Positions 41,534 to 52,787 are shown, numbered from the stretch's first letter. The stretch: 64,000 nt of DNA from Zasmidium citrigriseum (GCA_002786025.1 NHNW01000014.1:62001-126000), one strand, 5' to 3'. The notes: generated from the letters alone by a model not told the origin. Translations and numbers: made by a program.

Positions 41534-43531
41534 CTCACACGGGGTTGTTTGTCCGCACACGGAAAGGATGCGCCTGTGAGAAGATCAGTATGTATCCCAA
41601 CTATCGAGCATATCGGTAGACTCACCTCAGTATTATAGACAAACTGATTCTTCTTGTCCTCTCCCTGCTGCACCTGCCAGGGTCCAGTCTTGGTCGTCTG
41701 AATCATATACTGATACTTCAGCACCTCAGCCAACATAAAGCTCGCCTGGAAATTCAACTCGGGACTATGCCCGCCACAGCTTTCCTCAAGCACATTCACA
41801 CAATCCGAGAAACCAGATCCAGAGACCAGCGTCTCGTTCTGAGCAACCGTGTAAGCCCAGGCGACGTCCCGCCAGTACTGGTTCCCGGTGGTTTGATAGG
41901 CGTAGTACCAGCTCTCGACCGCTTCGGGCGATTGCCCGCCAGAGTAGATGCCAGGAACGAAGTAGCCGGAGGATTGGTAGAAGTTCTGCTGGTTGGTGTA
42001 TTGGCTGTCTTGTTGAAGGATGGTGGTGTTCCAGCTGTAGACCAAAGGACCGATACCTGAGGGCGTGTAGCGGTAGCCGTTGGCGCAGAATTCGCTGAAG
42101 GCAAGGCCGTATTCCCTGTACTTATCTTGACCAAGAACTGTACTGGCGAGGAGGAAGTTGCCGCCGATGAAGCAGGCCAGTTGCTCACTATAGTTCTGGA
42201 CCTCTTGACCGGCAAATGTTCCTGCCATGCGAAGGTCCGGACGGCTGCTGGGGCTTGTGACGAGGTGTTCGATGGTGGAATCTGCAGCCTCGACCCAACG
42301 GTCGCGGTATTGTTGGTACTTGTTCGGGTCGTAGACAAACCTAGACGGTACGTTAGCTTGTTACATCGGAGCAGCGGCATGTGTCAAGATTGATGACGTA
42401 CATCTTGATGAGGTACTCGTAAGCGCTGTCATTGCCCCCGGTCCACCCGCCATACTGGTCGACAACCTCGCCGGTGCTGACACTGTACTGCCCGCCAGTA
42501 AGGCCCGGCCACACTTCCCGTGCATTGAAGAAGTAAGATTCGGCTCTCTGTGCCAGCTCACCATACTCCGGATCCCCGCTGAGATCGGACAGATGCTGCC
42601 ATTCCAGGACCAGGGTGCCAAATTCTGCAAGGCCAGCGAAGTATTGTCCGTTCTGTGGCTGTTCGGCGAAGGACTGATTGTCGATGTAGATCAGGTTCAC
42701 TGGAAGGCCTGTCGGAGTATTGAAGGCGAACTTGATTGCGTCCGCTAGACTCTTTGCTTGTGTGAGCAGTGCGTCAACATTGTCGCCGTTGGAGGCCATG
42801 CTATTGAATGGTCCTTTAAGCAGATCGTACGCAGAGAGCAGTCCACCGAGGTAACGAATTGTTGTCTCGAAGAGGCTGGTTGAGACCGGCGATGGGGAAT
42901 TGTTCTTGGTGAAGTCGACAGTAGGAATGAACTCCAATATGTCGTTCACAATATCCTCTTGCTCCATGATGATCGCCGTATCCAGTCCATCTATTGCAGT
43001 CAATCCCCAGCCATTTCGTGAATCGCTGTAGCTGTTGTTTTGAGGAAGCAAGTCGTCATGTGGGAAAGCATATTGGCGGTACCCGCTCCATGCGAATCTG
43101 AATTGGGCTATGACAGCTTCTGCTCGCTCTTGCTGGTCTTGTGGGAAGCCAGTGTAGTCGTAGTTGGTGCCACATTGGCCTTGGTAGGTCTGCTGCTGTT
43201 GGCAGTTGCTGCTGCCATTCTGTCGGCGATGAAGTCTTTGTCGAGCATGCTCGGGGATCAGCTGGGCGTGGACCAAAGTCGCTGCGATGCCGAATGCGAG
43301 TGTTGTCGCCAGGAAGGACAGTGGTGATCGCGTGTCTTCAGGCTTCCAATAGACAGGCCACGTCTGGGTAAGGACAGGAAGGGGCTGGACCGGGTGCACT
43401 GCTGTGGTATTATACTCCTGCGGCAGGCCGTCCTGCTGGTATTACAGTGCTATCTTGTGCCTGGTAGGAATACCAGCTCTCGTCTGCCAGTGCAGCGTCC
43501 CGTGAAGAGAAGAGAGGACGAGTACTCTCAT
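41534..43531 (-). CDS. class I alpha-1,2-mannosidase (GH47)
   Basis: Well-supported exons are 42402 upward to about 43401, 42340-41626 and 41572-41534 (last exon AHPFRVRTNNPV). GH47 landmarks: RAEAVIAQFRFAWSGYRQYAFPHDDLLPQ, NGWGLTAIDGLDTAIIM, FETTIRYLGGLLSAYDL, LAEFGTLVLEWQHLSDL, ESWYYAYQTTGNQYWRDVAW and the ending ...HPF. A hydrophobic segment (PLSFLATTLAFGIAATLVHA) precedes the catalytic domain. The start is not certain: no ATG lies in the first exon frame, and a two-exon start at ATG 43531 with an intron at 43402-43473 keeps the frame (603 residues) but is tentative. The enzyme trims alpha-1,2-mannose from N-glycans; ER/Golgi or secreted form. Confidence 0.9.
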
Positions 43532-45016
43532 GGTGGGTGCGACAAGTGCAATCTCCCCCCAACCTTCTCACCTCCTGCCATTCGTGTCCGGACACTTCCC
43601 TGTTCTCTTGCCGCGTGCGTGTTCTGGCGGCTCTGCATCGCCACGTCCTCCTCCTTCATTTCTGTTTCATCGTCTCTTGTCTGCCGTTTCGGACGACGGA
43701 GGGCTGACCTGCTGCCATGCTTTTGTTCGGTGCTTTTCCGCCATGCCGGTAGTCTTCTCGAGGGCTCGTCGGGTGGTGGTTGCCGGGGCACATGCAGAGG
43801 TTGGTGAGATGCTTGATTTGAGATGACGCGAATGGAAACAGTCAAGGGATGTTGCTTGCGGAGATCCTGTGCTCGACGATGGATATCCCAGTCGCACGGC
43901 AGGAGGAGCTGCCAACCAGGATGGTGTCATGCATAAGTTGTGTCGCCAGAGAGCCTCACTGCTCAGTTCGACGCGCTGCTGCAGGAACCCGTGGAGCTGC
44001 AGCAGCGGTCATGTCTGTCGGCTCCTCATCAAGCACATGTCACGACCGCTGTGTCGGAGGTTGGAGGTGGTGACGGTGGTAATAATGAAGAGGCAGCTTC
44101 TTCTCCGGCTCACAGCGCATAAAGCGCCGCGACGACGATGAAAAGGCAGGTTTGCGGGTGGCCAGCAAAAATTACGAGGCCAAGGCCCCCGAAGGAGACT
44201 TGCGCCATCTCCTCGCCGCGCTGTGCAATGCAGGAGGACATGACGGGCGACTGTATTCATGAGCACAATCAACCCCCTCAAGGTAAGTATGAAGAGGAAA
44301 GGAAGTTGGTGTGCAGAGGAAGAAAGCGAGCTTATGAGCTTTTCCAAAGCGCGCTAGCGCTAGCGCATACGGGATCGGCCGCGAGGGTAAGTGAGCCGAG
44401 ACCACGTGACCCGGCTGGAGATCAATTGAAGTGATCACTTGAATCGTCTATCGTCTACATGACTATCAGGTAAACAGTTCCTAATGACAAGACAACCTTT
44501 CAGGCCAGGGAGATGCGATTTGCGATCAACACTGACCTCAGATGTAACATTGCTTTAGGATCGATCACTGCTTTTGCCTCACTTCGAATCAATCCCGTTA
44601 CTTCTGCATTTGCCGTACACTGCCACCATCTTCGTTGCAACGATAATTCCCCAACCTGCAATTTCAGTCTTCTCATGATTGGAACGAGGGCTGTCATCGA
44701 TCGTCTCTTATTGTGCCGCTCATCTGCACCCCAGGTTTATCGATTAGTGAGCTTCTGACGCCATCGTCCGGAGCTCTGCCCTCAGAGCTTCCAAATCGTC
44801 AACAGTCTCCTCGTAGCTCGGCCTTTGCTTTGTTAATCAAAAGCGCAAGACGTGCTCGACTCCACCTCTGTTTAGTATTCAAAAGCGTAGCGTCATCTCG
44901 TGTGCATCACAACTTCCTCCCTCACCGATTCCAGCTGTCTCAATCTACCACTTCACATCAAGCTGTCGACCTCACGCCTAAGCCAATTGACCTCCCACCT
45001 CCCCATCACCACAAAC
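43532..45016. other. intergenic, no gene seen
   Basis: About 1.5 kb between divergent GH47 and SDR genes. Overlapping short frames lack motifs. The palindrome-like gcgctagcgctagcgc lies near 44351-44366. CT-rich runs precede the SDR start. Confidence 0.5.
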
Positions 45017-45763
45017 ATGTCAACCACGAAAGCCATCGCCATCGTAGCCGGCGTAGGCCCCGGCACAGGCGCCTCCGTCGCCCGCCTCTTCGCAAAATCC
45101 TACCCGGTAGTCCTCCTCGCCCGCAATCCCGAAAACTACGAGTCCCTCGCGAAAGAGATCAACAGCTCCGGCGGCCACGCCCTCGGCATATCAACCGATG
45201 TCTCCTCGCAAGACTCCCTGAACGCAGCCTTCGCGCAGATCGAAAAGGAATTCAAAGGAGCTCCCGCCGCAGCAGCAATCTTCAACGCCGGAGGGAAATT
45301 CGTACGAAAGAGTATCCTCGAACAGACGGTCGAGGAGTTCTCCGCAGGCCATGAGGTCACCGTAAAAGGCGCTTTCATGTTCTCCCAAAAAACCCTCCCG
45401 CTCCTCCTGAAACACGCCGAAGACAAATCCGCCACTCACCCACCAACCCTCATCTTCACAGGCGCGACAGCAAGCGTAAAAGCCAACGCCCTGATGTCCG
45501 GATTCGCGTCCGCCAAGTTCGCCATGCGGGCTCTTTCCACGAGTATCGCGAAAGAGTTTGCTCCTAAGGGTGTTCATGTTGCGCATGCGGTGATTGATGG
45601 GGTTATTGATATTCCAAGGACCAAGGAGTGGTTGAAGGATCAGCCGCCGGAGGCGAAGATTGATGCGGATGCGATTGCGGAGGCATATTGGGGTTTGCAT
45701 TGTCAGAGTAAGAGGTGTTTTACGAATGAGATTGATATTAGGCCGATGTTGGAGAAGTGGTAG
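45017..45763 (+). CDS. short-chain dehydrogenase/reductase
   Basis: Intronless, 248 residues from the ATG at 45017 (MSTTKAIAIVAGVG). Rossmann fold: nucleotide-binding glycine motif AGVGPGTGASVAR (a variation on GxxxGxG), then IFNAGG in place of NNAG. The active-site Ser region is LIFTGATAS, and the usual YxxxK appears as FASAKFA, with Phe instead of Tyr, as in other atypical fungal SDRs. Late motif VAHAVIDGVIDIPRTKEW. The missing catalytic Tyr makes standard oxidoreductase activity doubtful. A related but diverged SDR lies at 56.6-57.4 kb. Confidence 0.85.
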   Translation: MSTTKAIAIVAGVGPGTGASVARLFAKSYPVVLLARNPENYESLAKEINSSGGHALGISTDVSSQDSLNAAFAQIEKEFKGAPAAAAIFNAGGKFVRKSILEQTVEEFSAGHEVTVKGAFMFSQKTLPLLLKHAEDKSATHPPTLIFTGATASVKANALMSGFASAKFAMRALSTSIAKEFAPKGVHVAHAVIDGVIDIPRTKEWLKDQPPEAKIDADAIAEAYWGLHCQSKRCFTNEIDIRPMLEKW

Positions 45764-45852
45764 GAAAAGAGGGACGAATGGGAGGGATACTTGCATTGTA
45801 GGGTATGTAGCTTTGCTCGAAAGCTGGGTATTTTACTTTCCTGTCTTCCTCT

Positions 45853-47160
45853 TCAGAAGAGGAACGTTGGGATGTCGTCTCTTTGGGTGTTCTTGCGCTT
45901 GTCTTGTGCCTCTTTCTCGCGGTTTGCTTTCCGCGCGAGATAGTCCGTGCTCTTGCCTTCGTTGGCAGCACCGTTTGACTTGCCATATGGTGCACCATTG
46001 GACTTCGGAGGGGAGATCACCTCTTGCTTGATCGGCGTCTCCTTCACGGATAGTCTCTGCGGCTTCACTGGCTCAGGCTTCGTCTCATCGTCCGACTCCA
46101 AGGCCTGCGTTGCCTGTCTGCGCTTCGCCAGGAACTCTGCCATGCGTGAGCCTTTGCCTCCGCCGCCACGCCTGGAAGTGCCGTTCGCTGCTGGAGTACT
46201 CGATAGCTCACGGCTCAAAGCAAGCAGCGTCTTCTCCAGGGACGAGTCAAAGCTCTTCATCGGTTCTGGTGCTTTGCTCTTTGACGCTTCTCCAGGCTTT
46301 GCGAATTGCCTGAAGAACCCGGACCCCATCGTCTTGACCTCTTGCGGCTTCTCGATCGAAGGCCGTGGCCTGTCAAGCGCCGCGTCGACGTCTTTGTACG
46401 CCCGTGAAGCAGCCGTCCTCGTTGTCCCAACATCCAGATCGTCGTCGTCCGTAGACTCATCCTCCTCCACCGGCACCGGTCTCTTCGCAAACACATCCTT
46501 CTTCTTATTTCCCTTGTGCGGACTCTGCAAGAACCCCGCCGCGGCCCTCGTATTACTCTTCGCCTTGACAACATCCTCCGGCCCAGTCTTCCCACCCACA
46601 ACCTGACTACTCGTCATCAGCCCCGCCAGCTCCGGCACAGCCATATACTCATCGTCATCATCACTCTCCTCATCCTCAACAATCCCCACATTCTTCTTCC
46701 TCTTCTTCGCCCTCTCCTGCGCTTCCATCTTCATCCTCAACGCCGTCCCCACCTTCGTCCTCCCATCCGTGGCCCGCTCAATATTCGCCAGCGTCTCCTC
46801 CCCGCGGGAACGATGCAGCCGCTTAAGCCGTTCGTATGCCGCGCGGTGGAGAGGGGCTGTGAATAGTTGCGCTGTGGAGTAGAATTCGTCTTCTACCATG
46901 ACGTAGATGTCGTCGCCATTGAGGCCTTCGTTCATGTAGGCGACTTCGGGGGCGGAGGCGGGTGGTGGGGAGCTGGAGGGTTCGCGTTGGCGGCGTTTCT
47001 TGGGTGCATGATTGCGCTTTGGTGGATCGAGGTCTTCGAGATCGGAGTTGACGAGGCGGTCTGGGGATGAGGAACGCTTCTTAGGTACGCGGGAGGTAGA
47101 TGATGAGGATATTGATTCCTTCTTCGAGGCTCCGCTGAGCCATGGCAAGGTTCGCGGCAT
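45853..47160 (-). CDS. unrecognised nuclear-type protein, 435 residues
   Basis: Intronless, 435 residues, ATG at 47160. It is rich in Lys, Arg, Ser, Asp and Glu with several basic nuclear-localisation-like clusters (PKKRSSS, APKKRRQR, KKRKK). One short conserved-looking segment (EVAYMNEGLNGDDIYVMVEDEFYSTAQLFTAPLHR, cited by its ends only in the protein at about residues 72-105) is followed by AAYERLKRLHRS. The rest is acidic and basic low complexity ending DDIPTFLF. I do not recognise the family; a DNA- or chromatin-associated role is a guess from composition. Confidence 0.7.
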   Translation of the reverse strand: MPRTLPWLSGASKKESISSSSTSRVPKKRSSSPDRLVNSDLEDLDPPKRNHAPKKRRQREPSSSPPPASAPEVAYMNEGLNGDDIYVMVEDEFYSTAQLFTAPLHRAAYERLKRLHRSRGEETLANIERATDGRTKVGTALRMKMEAQERAKKRKKNVGIVEDEESDDDDEYMAVPELAGLMTSSQVVGGKTGPEDVVKAKSNTRAAAGFLQSPHKGNKKKDVFAKRPVPVEEDESTDDDDLDVGTTRTAASRAYKDVDAALDRPRPSIEKPQEVKTMGSGFFRQFAKPGEASKSKAPEPMKSFDSSLEKTLLALSRELSSTPAANGTSRRGGGGKGSRMAEFLAKRRQATQALESDDETKPEPVKPQRLSVKETPIKQEVISPPKSNGAPYGKSNGAANEGKSTDYLARKANREKEAQDKRKNTQRDDIPTFLF

Positions 47161-47440
47161 GTTATGCGGTTATCTCTCAGCCGTTCGGGACGCGATGTAT
47201 GCGCGTAGATCCAACTTCTGCGCGAATGTTGATGTCGGAATCAGGCCTCATCGCGTAGACGGCTGAGTAGTAGAGTCCAGCGAGTTCGTCGCGTGTGACT
47301 GGCAAAAAAGACGAATCGCAAGTGAATCAAACGAAGCGAAGCTGGTAGCTGAGATGGAAAGTCCGACGTCACGTGGCCGCCGCTGATCTCCAACACATTG
47401 ATGGGCTTTAACCCAAACATCCACCGCCAATCCCATCAAA

Positions 47441-48169
47441 ATGCTTGCCCTCGCCGTATCTGCTGAGCTGGAAGGGTATGTTCCCTGACTATATTGAGGG
47501 AATAGTCATTGACATCTCGACAGCGTGACCGACCTTCAGCCCGAAGACACCGAACAGAACCCCTTCTACTACACATTCAAGGTCCAATGCACGTCATGTC
47601 GAGAGACTCATCCCAACTTCGTCTCTGTGAGCAGATTCGTACGTAAAAGACCTACAATGAAAGTCACGCAGAACGCGCATGACTGATTTGTCTCTCACAG
47701 GAGCAAAACGAGCAATCCGGTAGCAGAGGCGAGGCCAACTTCGTATGGCGATGTAAGAATTGCAAGGTATAGTACCAGATGGCCTCCTCATATGCCTTGT
47801 AGTCCTGTACTGACCCTTTTCGCAGAGAGAACACTCCGCCAACATCGTGGATGCCCCCAAATCATATCCTCGACAAGACCCACCTAAGCTGCAGAACATC
47901 ATCACCATTGATTGCAGAGGCCTTGAATTCATCGAGTTCAAGCCAGATGTAGGTTTTTGTCAAGTCCTCTCTGCTTGAACCCAGCCACGCATCTGTGGGA
48001 TAACTAATCATGCCCACTGCCACAGGGAGACTGGAAAGTCACGGGAGCAGAGTCTGGAACCAAGTTCACCGGGATCGATCTGACCGAAGGCGAGTGGTTC
48101 GACTACGATGAGAAAGCCAGTGAAGAAGTCAGCATCAAGGAGATCAAGTGGGAGATTCGAAGGGCGTGA
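47441..48169 (+). CDS. DUF866 / CXXC zinc-binding protein (UPF0587)
   Basis: Five exons join in frame: 47441-47475, 47524-47638, 47701-47766, 47826-47948 and 48026-48169, giving 160 residues, the family length. Two CXXC pairs (VQCTSCRETH and WRCKNCKRE) would bind one zinc. Typical family pieces: VSRFEQNEQSGSRGEANFVW, IITIDCRGLEFIEFKPDG and a C-terminal FYDYDEK-like FDYDEKASEEV. The human counterpart is C1orf123/CZIB; proposed roles include redox or metal handling. All four introns have standard GT-AG ends and five exons is unusually many here. Confidence 0.93.
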
Positions 48170-48809
48170 ACAAAATATCATCGGACCGCGCACCACGTCA
48201 GCTGAAAAATGCCAAAAAGACCAGCATGAAGCATGAAAGTACACGACACGACCCTGATGATGCCGTAGGCTTCTGCTTGCTTCCTTCAGCCCTACGATGC
48301 AATGCCGATGGATCGCGCAGCTTCGGCCGGACGCGGCTGACCTCATTGCTGTCGCGTGGCTGTCTGAAAGCTGGAGCTCCCAGCTATCCACACACCTCCG
48401 GCACTACTCTGGATCTGCTTCCGTCTATGATCAGGTGAGCATCTGCAATACGCTATCACAGAACACTAGGACTCGGACCGGAGAATCATCCATTGCAAGA
48501 CGAGGCTTTCTTCTCTGTAGTCATCTTTGACAAGCTTTCGGTCTCCGACGCCGTCTTTCCGGAGCATCTTGAACACTCACAGCCTCTTTGTTCCATCATG
48601 GCACGTCATGCTATCGGCGAACCGGAACAGCATTACTATCCAGCCAACGCGCGCGCGAGGCGCGCTTTGCTTTGTTTTTTCCTTTGTTGTGCGGGTGACC
48701 TATTGACACCTATCCCATCTGCCGTCCAGCATAAGAGCATTTCAACCCCTTGTACCTTTCCATTGCTCTCCTCCTAGCTTCTAAAACCACAAAACTGAAT
48801 CAAGAAAAA
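48170..48809. other. intergenic, no gene seen
   Basis: About 640 bases between DUF866 and the first F-box-like gene. Nothing recognised; gcgcgcgaggcgcgc near 48650 is a short palindromic run. Confidence 0.5.
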
Positions 48810-49334
48810 ATGTCACCACTAACGAGCCTCCCACCAGAGCTCCGCAACAGAATCTGGCACGAACTCCTCGCACCCTCCGAAAGACAAACCTTCAACCTCG
48901 AAAATGGCCACATGGAACACCCCATCCTCTCTGTCAACCGCCAACTCCGCGAAGAATGCACTGGCATCTTCTACGCCAATACAACCCTCCACTTCACTTC
49001 CCCGGAAGTCCTTATTCGCCGTCTCACAACCCTCTCCCCAAAATACATCGATCTCATCCCAGAAATGCGATACGATACCAGCGAGACTTGCGTCAAGGCG
49101 ACGAGCTGGCGAACAGCGTTTCGAGAGTTGCCTGGCTTGGATGAGGATACGAAGTTGGAGAGTCTGAGGGAGGAGTTGGCGCAACATGGGATTAGACTGG
49201 GCGTTGGTGTGCTCAAGGCGAGGATTTTGGTGGGATGTGTCCCAAGTTGGACGAGTGATCCGCTTGCTGCTGCGTTGGATGCTGTGAAGAGTGGTGAGTA
49301 TCGTATTTGGGCTGTGGTCGAAGCTCCAGTCTGA
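48810..49334 (+). CDS. small F-box-like protein, copy 1
   Basis: Intronless, 174 residues; ATG 48810 follows an A-rich context. The opening SPLTSLPPELRNRIWHELLAP and HPILSVNRQLREECTGIFYANTTLHF match the common fungal LPPELRNxIY...L.VNRQLREE...FY pattern of small F-box-like proteins. The remaining ~100 residues have no recognised domain. First of three tandem genes with this pattern on the same strand. Confidence 0.75.
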   Translation: MSPLTSLPPELRNRIWHELLAPSERQTFNLENGHMEHPILSVNRQLREECTGIFYANTTLHFTSPEVLIRRLTTLSPKYIDLIPEMRYDTSETCVKATSWRTAFRELPGLDEDTKLESLREELAQHGIRLGVGVLKARILVGCVPSWTSDPLAAALDAVKSGEYRIWAVVEAPV

Positions 49335-49485
49335 TACTCGAGTGTGATAGGATACATGGTGGGAAGAATGATGTTCATCTGAGATAGAGGGAAAGTTCTC
49401 GTGGCTACCTACATTCACTTGGTTCCGCGCGCTTGTGACTTGATCTGCACCGGGGTGACTAGCGCGGTCTAGTGGCCGCCAGAGA

Positions 49486-50223
49486 ATGGCTAAAGGCCGC
49501 TTTCCACTCACGAGCATTCGTTCCAGCACACCAGTGTCCGACAACATGAAGCGCACACAAGCCTGGTTCGAGGAGCCGCCCACCAAACGCCATCAGACAG
49601 AAGAGGCCTCCAGGAGGATGATGGGGGAACGCCTCAATATCAACGGCCGCAGGATCCTGAAGCCACGCCTTCACCGCCGCCGTCCCACTCCCAAACTTTC
49701 TCCGACGGCTCGACCGCAGACCGACCCAAGTAAAGTGATCGTCCAGGAGTCAAGACTGCTCTCCTTACCGCGCGAACTCCGCGACATCATCTACGAGCAC
49801 GCCTTCCACTCGACCGTCGACCTCGACTCCCAGAGTATCAGCAAACGCAACGCCGGCCTCCTCCTCACCTGCAAACAGATCTACATCGAAGGCCTAAAAC
49901 CCTACTACCAACAGTCCATGTTCACGTCGAAGAAACGATCCAACATCCTAAAGTGGATTGGTGCAAGATCACCTCGAGTCCGGATGTGGTTGAAGGAGGT
50001 GCGCTGGGATGTTCTGGATCTAAGCCCGGGGTCTTTCGATCATTGGTTGCGTATTAGTGAGACGTGGAGGAATGTTTTGAGGGGCTTTGGGGGTCAGGTC
50101 GGGGATGGGGTGATTAAGGCTGCTTTTAGGGCACCAAAGGATGCGAGCGTTGTGTGGTACTCGGTGGGTGATGTGAGGGATAGAGCGAAGTTTGCGGAAA
50201 TGGTGGCGAAGTATGAGAAATAG
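49486..50223 (+). CDS. small F-box-like protein, copy 2
   Basis: Intronless, 245 residues. A long basic, Arg/Pro-rich N-terminus (residues 1-85) precedes SLPRELRDIIYEHAFHSTVDL, then RNAGLLLTCKQIYIEGLKPYYQQSMFT, clearly the same unit as in copy 3 (IPRELRDLIYEWTF, RNAALLCTCKTIYCEALKPYYQLSIFT). Starts 151 bases after copy 1 stops. Function unknown; possibly a substrate-recruiting protein for SCF ligases. Confidence 0.75.
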   Translation: MAKGRFPLTSIRSSTPVSDNMKRTQAWFEEPPTKRHQTEEASRRMMGERLNINGRRILKPRLHRRRPTPKLSPTARPQTDPSKVIVQESRLLSLPRELRDIIYEHAFHSTVDLDSQSISKRNAGLLLTCKQIYIEGLKPYYQQSMFTSKKRSNILKWIGARSPRVRMWLKEVRWDVLDLSPGSFDHWLRISETWRNVLRGFGGQVGDGVIKAAFRAPKDASVVWYSVGDVRDRAKFAEMVAKYEK

Positions 50224-50611
50224 TCTGCAGGGAAGATTGGCAAGGATGAGGGGACGCTCACTCATGAGAATGGGAGCGAGTATGAGTGATGGGCGATGGG
50301 CGATTAATGGGTCAGTCCCGAAGATCTGCAATTCTACAGCTTCGCGGTATCTCTTGGAATCGACTTCCTCAGTGAAGGTCTTGCTGACCTATGTGAGCGC
50401 ATGTGAATGGCTCTTGGCAAGCTAGCGTAACTTTAACCCGCGCCATGAAAGTGCAGGGTCGTCACTGCCTAGTCGAGCATCAAACAAACGCTCACAACAT
50501 CCAAAAATCATCGTGTCGGAACTCACCTCAAGAACGGCCAAACGTCGGTCACACAATCAACCATTCTCATCACACCCGCAAACGCCGCGGCGAGGCGAAG
50601 CCGGCGGGCCC
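50224..50611. other. spacer between tandem F-box-like genes
   Basis: 388 bases. An ATG-less open frame leads into copy 3 from 50513. No separate gene seen. Confidence 0.5.
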
Positions 50612-51052
50612 ATGTCTTCGACCAGCAAGAAACCAACGCTCTTGACCATCCCACGCGAGCTGCGCGATCTGATCTACGAATGGACCTTCACCAACACTAA
50701 AGTGGACATCGAATCTCACATCCTGTCCGCCCGTAACGCCGCGCTGCTGTGCACCTGCAAGACCATCTACTGCGAAGCACTGAAACCATACTACCAACTT
50801 TCCATCTTCACTTGCAAAACTCACTACATGGCCTTCATCGAAATCCCACTATGGGCTGGCTTCATTTCAACTTACGCCCGCAAGTGGATCAAGCACATAC
50901 GTATCGAGCACACAGACATGGACAAGTTTGCGGCTGGGGATGCTGAAGTCAATCTGGTCAGGAAGGTGCTGCACGAGAAGAGTGGCTTGTATCTTCCAGA
51001 TGGTATCCTTCATCTGGAATCTACGAGCGAGGACGGCGAGACGATTTTGTAG
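50612..51052 (+). CDS. small F-box-like protein, copy 3
   Basis: Intronless, 146 residues from ATG 50612 (MSSTSKKP). The unit LLTIPRELRDLIYEWTFTNT plus AALLCTCKTIYCEALKPYYQLSIFT shows it to be a close paralogue of copy 2, but shorter at both ends. The C-terminal stretch (WIKHIRIEHTDMDKFAAGD) continues the family pattern, then the protein ends early, so it may be a truncated duplicate. Confidence 0.7.
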   Translation: MSSTSKKPTLLTIPRELRDLIYEWTFTNTKVDIESHILSARNAALLCTCKTIYCEALKPYYQLSIFTCKTHYMAFIEIPLWAGFISTYARKWIKHIRIEHTDMDKFAAGDAEVNLVRKVLHEKSGLYLPDGILHLESTSEDGETIL

Positions 51053-51809
51053 TATCCAGAGGAGCGGAAGGGGAATAAGAGGGAGCGGAACGTGGGTATG
51101 GGAAGGGACTTCATCCGTCATGGAGTTTCGAATCTGACGGTAGCATGGAGTGTGGTTACACGGTCCAGAGGCGACACATGGTGAGGTGATGAATGTTGAG
51201 GACGGCATTGTATGTCGTTAGCGGTGAAATGGTACTCTCTTTTCCTCACACTTGGAGTGGCCAAAGGAAGACAAACAACTTGGCGGCAAGGTCCAGCCTC
51301 TGAAGTTGTAACAGACAGAGAATTGATGCAATATTAAGCAGGCTGTTGGAAGAAAGAGAGGAGATTAGCAAGTGTTGACTTCAGAAACTGCTCGAGGTCG
51401 AACGTTGCCCCTTCCGAGCCAGATGCTGACAACTAGAAGCCTAGATTCTCACACAGTCATCTGTCGTCAACGCTCCAGGTATCTATCCCAAAGCAGACCG
51501 GAGTAGATACTCTTCTCGAATTCCATTCCGTCCCTGGCGCCTGGTTTGCACCATCGCTTCGGCAACCCCCCAATCAGCCTCGTATGTTGCTCGTATCTCG
51601 TATCTCGTCTATGCTCTGGTGCCGCTCGCGTCATTTCAATCGGATGCACGGTACTTGAGATTGTTATGCTTCTTTTATGCACGATGAGATCGCAAGGACA
51701 AGACCTCGACTGTCCTCGAGTGAGGGTTTTGCGATGTCTCTTGTACGTACTCTTGGCTCGCCAGGCTGGACCACATGTCCAAGCGTTTCGTTGAGATTTC
51801 TTCCATATT
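51053..51809. other. intergenic, no gene seen
   Basis: About 757 bases before the DUF3431 gene. No motif-bearing frame on either strand. Confidence 0.5.
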
Positions 51810-52787
51810 ATGCAGGACTCGACAACGGATCTGCTGGTACTGGCAAGAAGATGGAGCAAGATAGCAGGATACGCTCTGACTGCCCTGGCATTACTGTTCG
51901 CACTCATCAGTTTCGATACATTTCGACCATACGTTCGGCTTGCCAAATCTTCAGTTGAAGATGTCTCCCAAACTCCTACTTCTCAGCCACCATGGCAATT
52001 CCAGGACCCCAAGCAAGGCTCGTTGAGCTACGATGCCGGAGGCGAATTCCGGAAAACAATCGTCATGGGCAAACTTGCATCAGAGGACACCGAGTGGCTG
52101 GCCGAGCTCGAGGGCTGGGACACCGCAGTGTACGTCGTCGACCTTGGCCTCAACGAGATCTCGCCCACTGGATTCAAGACAGCAATGAACAAAGCCAAAG
52201 AAGTAACACCATATCTCACCTACATCATCGAGCACTACGACACCTTCCCGGATGTCGCAGTCTTCCTCCATTCGCACAGAAATGGCTTTCCCAAAGCCTG
52301 GCACAACGACGCAAAAGGCTTCGACGCCGTGAATATGCTGAAGGAGCTTCAAATACCGACAGTGCTTGATCGAGGGTTCGTCAATCTACGTTGCATCAGC
52401 TTTCCCGGATGTCCTGCAGAAGTCAACCTCAACCGCCAACCTCCCGAGAAGGAGACCTACACCGAAGCTGCCTATCCATACATTTACGCAGACTTCTTCA
52501 ACATGTCCGTCGCAGAAGTTCGCCGCCAGATCCCCATCGTGGCCTCGCCTTGCTGTGCGCAGTTCGCGGTGTCCAGAGCACAAGTTCTGAAGAGGCCTTG
52601 GTCGGAGTACAGGCGTTGGCTGGATATAATTCTGAAGTCCGAGTTGAGCGATGTGGTACTGGGGACTGTGATGGAGTATATGTGGCATATTCTTTTCGGG
52701 CAAGATGCGGTTCACTGTGAAGATGTGAAGCAATGCTGGGCGAATGTGTATGGGCGTCCGGAGGGATGGTCGATCTCGGATGATTGA
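51810..52787 (+). CDS. DUF3431 family type II membrane protein
   Basis: Intronless, 325 residues. An N-terminal signal anchor (IAGYALTALALLFALISF, residues 18-35) is followed by a luminal domain: IVMGKLASEDTEWLAELEGWDTAVYVVDL, NKAKEVTPYLTYIIEHYDTFPDVAVFLHSHR and CAQFAVSRAQVLKRPW, ending DAVHCEDVKQCWANVYG. These are the hallmarks of fungal DUF3431 proteins; the VFLHSHR and late conserved Trp/Tyr pattern resembles a GT-A-like fold, but activity is unproven. Probably Golgi/ER located. Confidence 0.85.
   Translation: MQDSTTDLLVLARRWSKIAGYALTALALLFALISFDTFRPYVRLAKSSVEDVSQTPTSQPPWQFQDPKQGSLSYDAGGEFRKTIVMGKLASEDTEWLAELEGWDTAVYVVDLGLNEISPTGFKTAMNKAKEVTPYLTYIIEHYDTFPDVAVFLHSHRNGFPKAWHNDAKGFDAVNMLKELQIPTVLDRGFVNLRCISFPGCPAEVNLNRQPPEKETYTEAAYPYIYADFFNMSVAEVRRQIPIVASPCCAQFAVSRAQVLKRPWSEYRRWLDIILKSELSDVVLGTVMEYMWHILFGQDAVHCEDVKQCWANVYGRPEGWSISDD

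Noticed and set aside
43402..43473. Tentative first intron of GH47
   Set aside because: Not rejected outright but kept out as a feature: frame fits, yet branch site and donor are weak and the resulting N-terminus is not family-typical.
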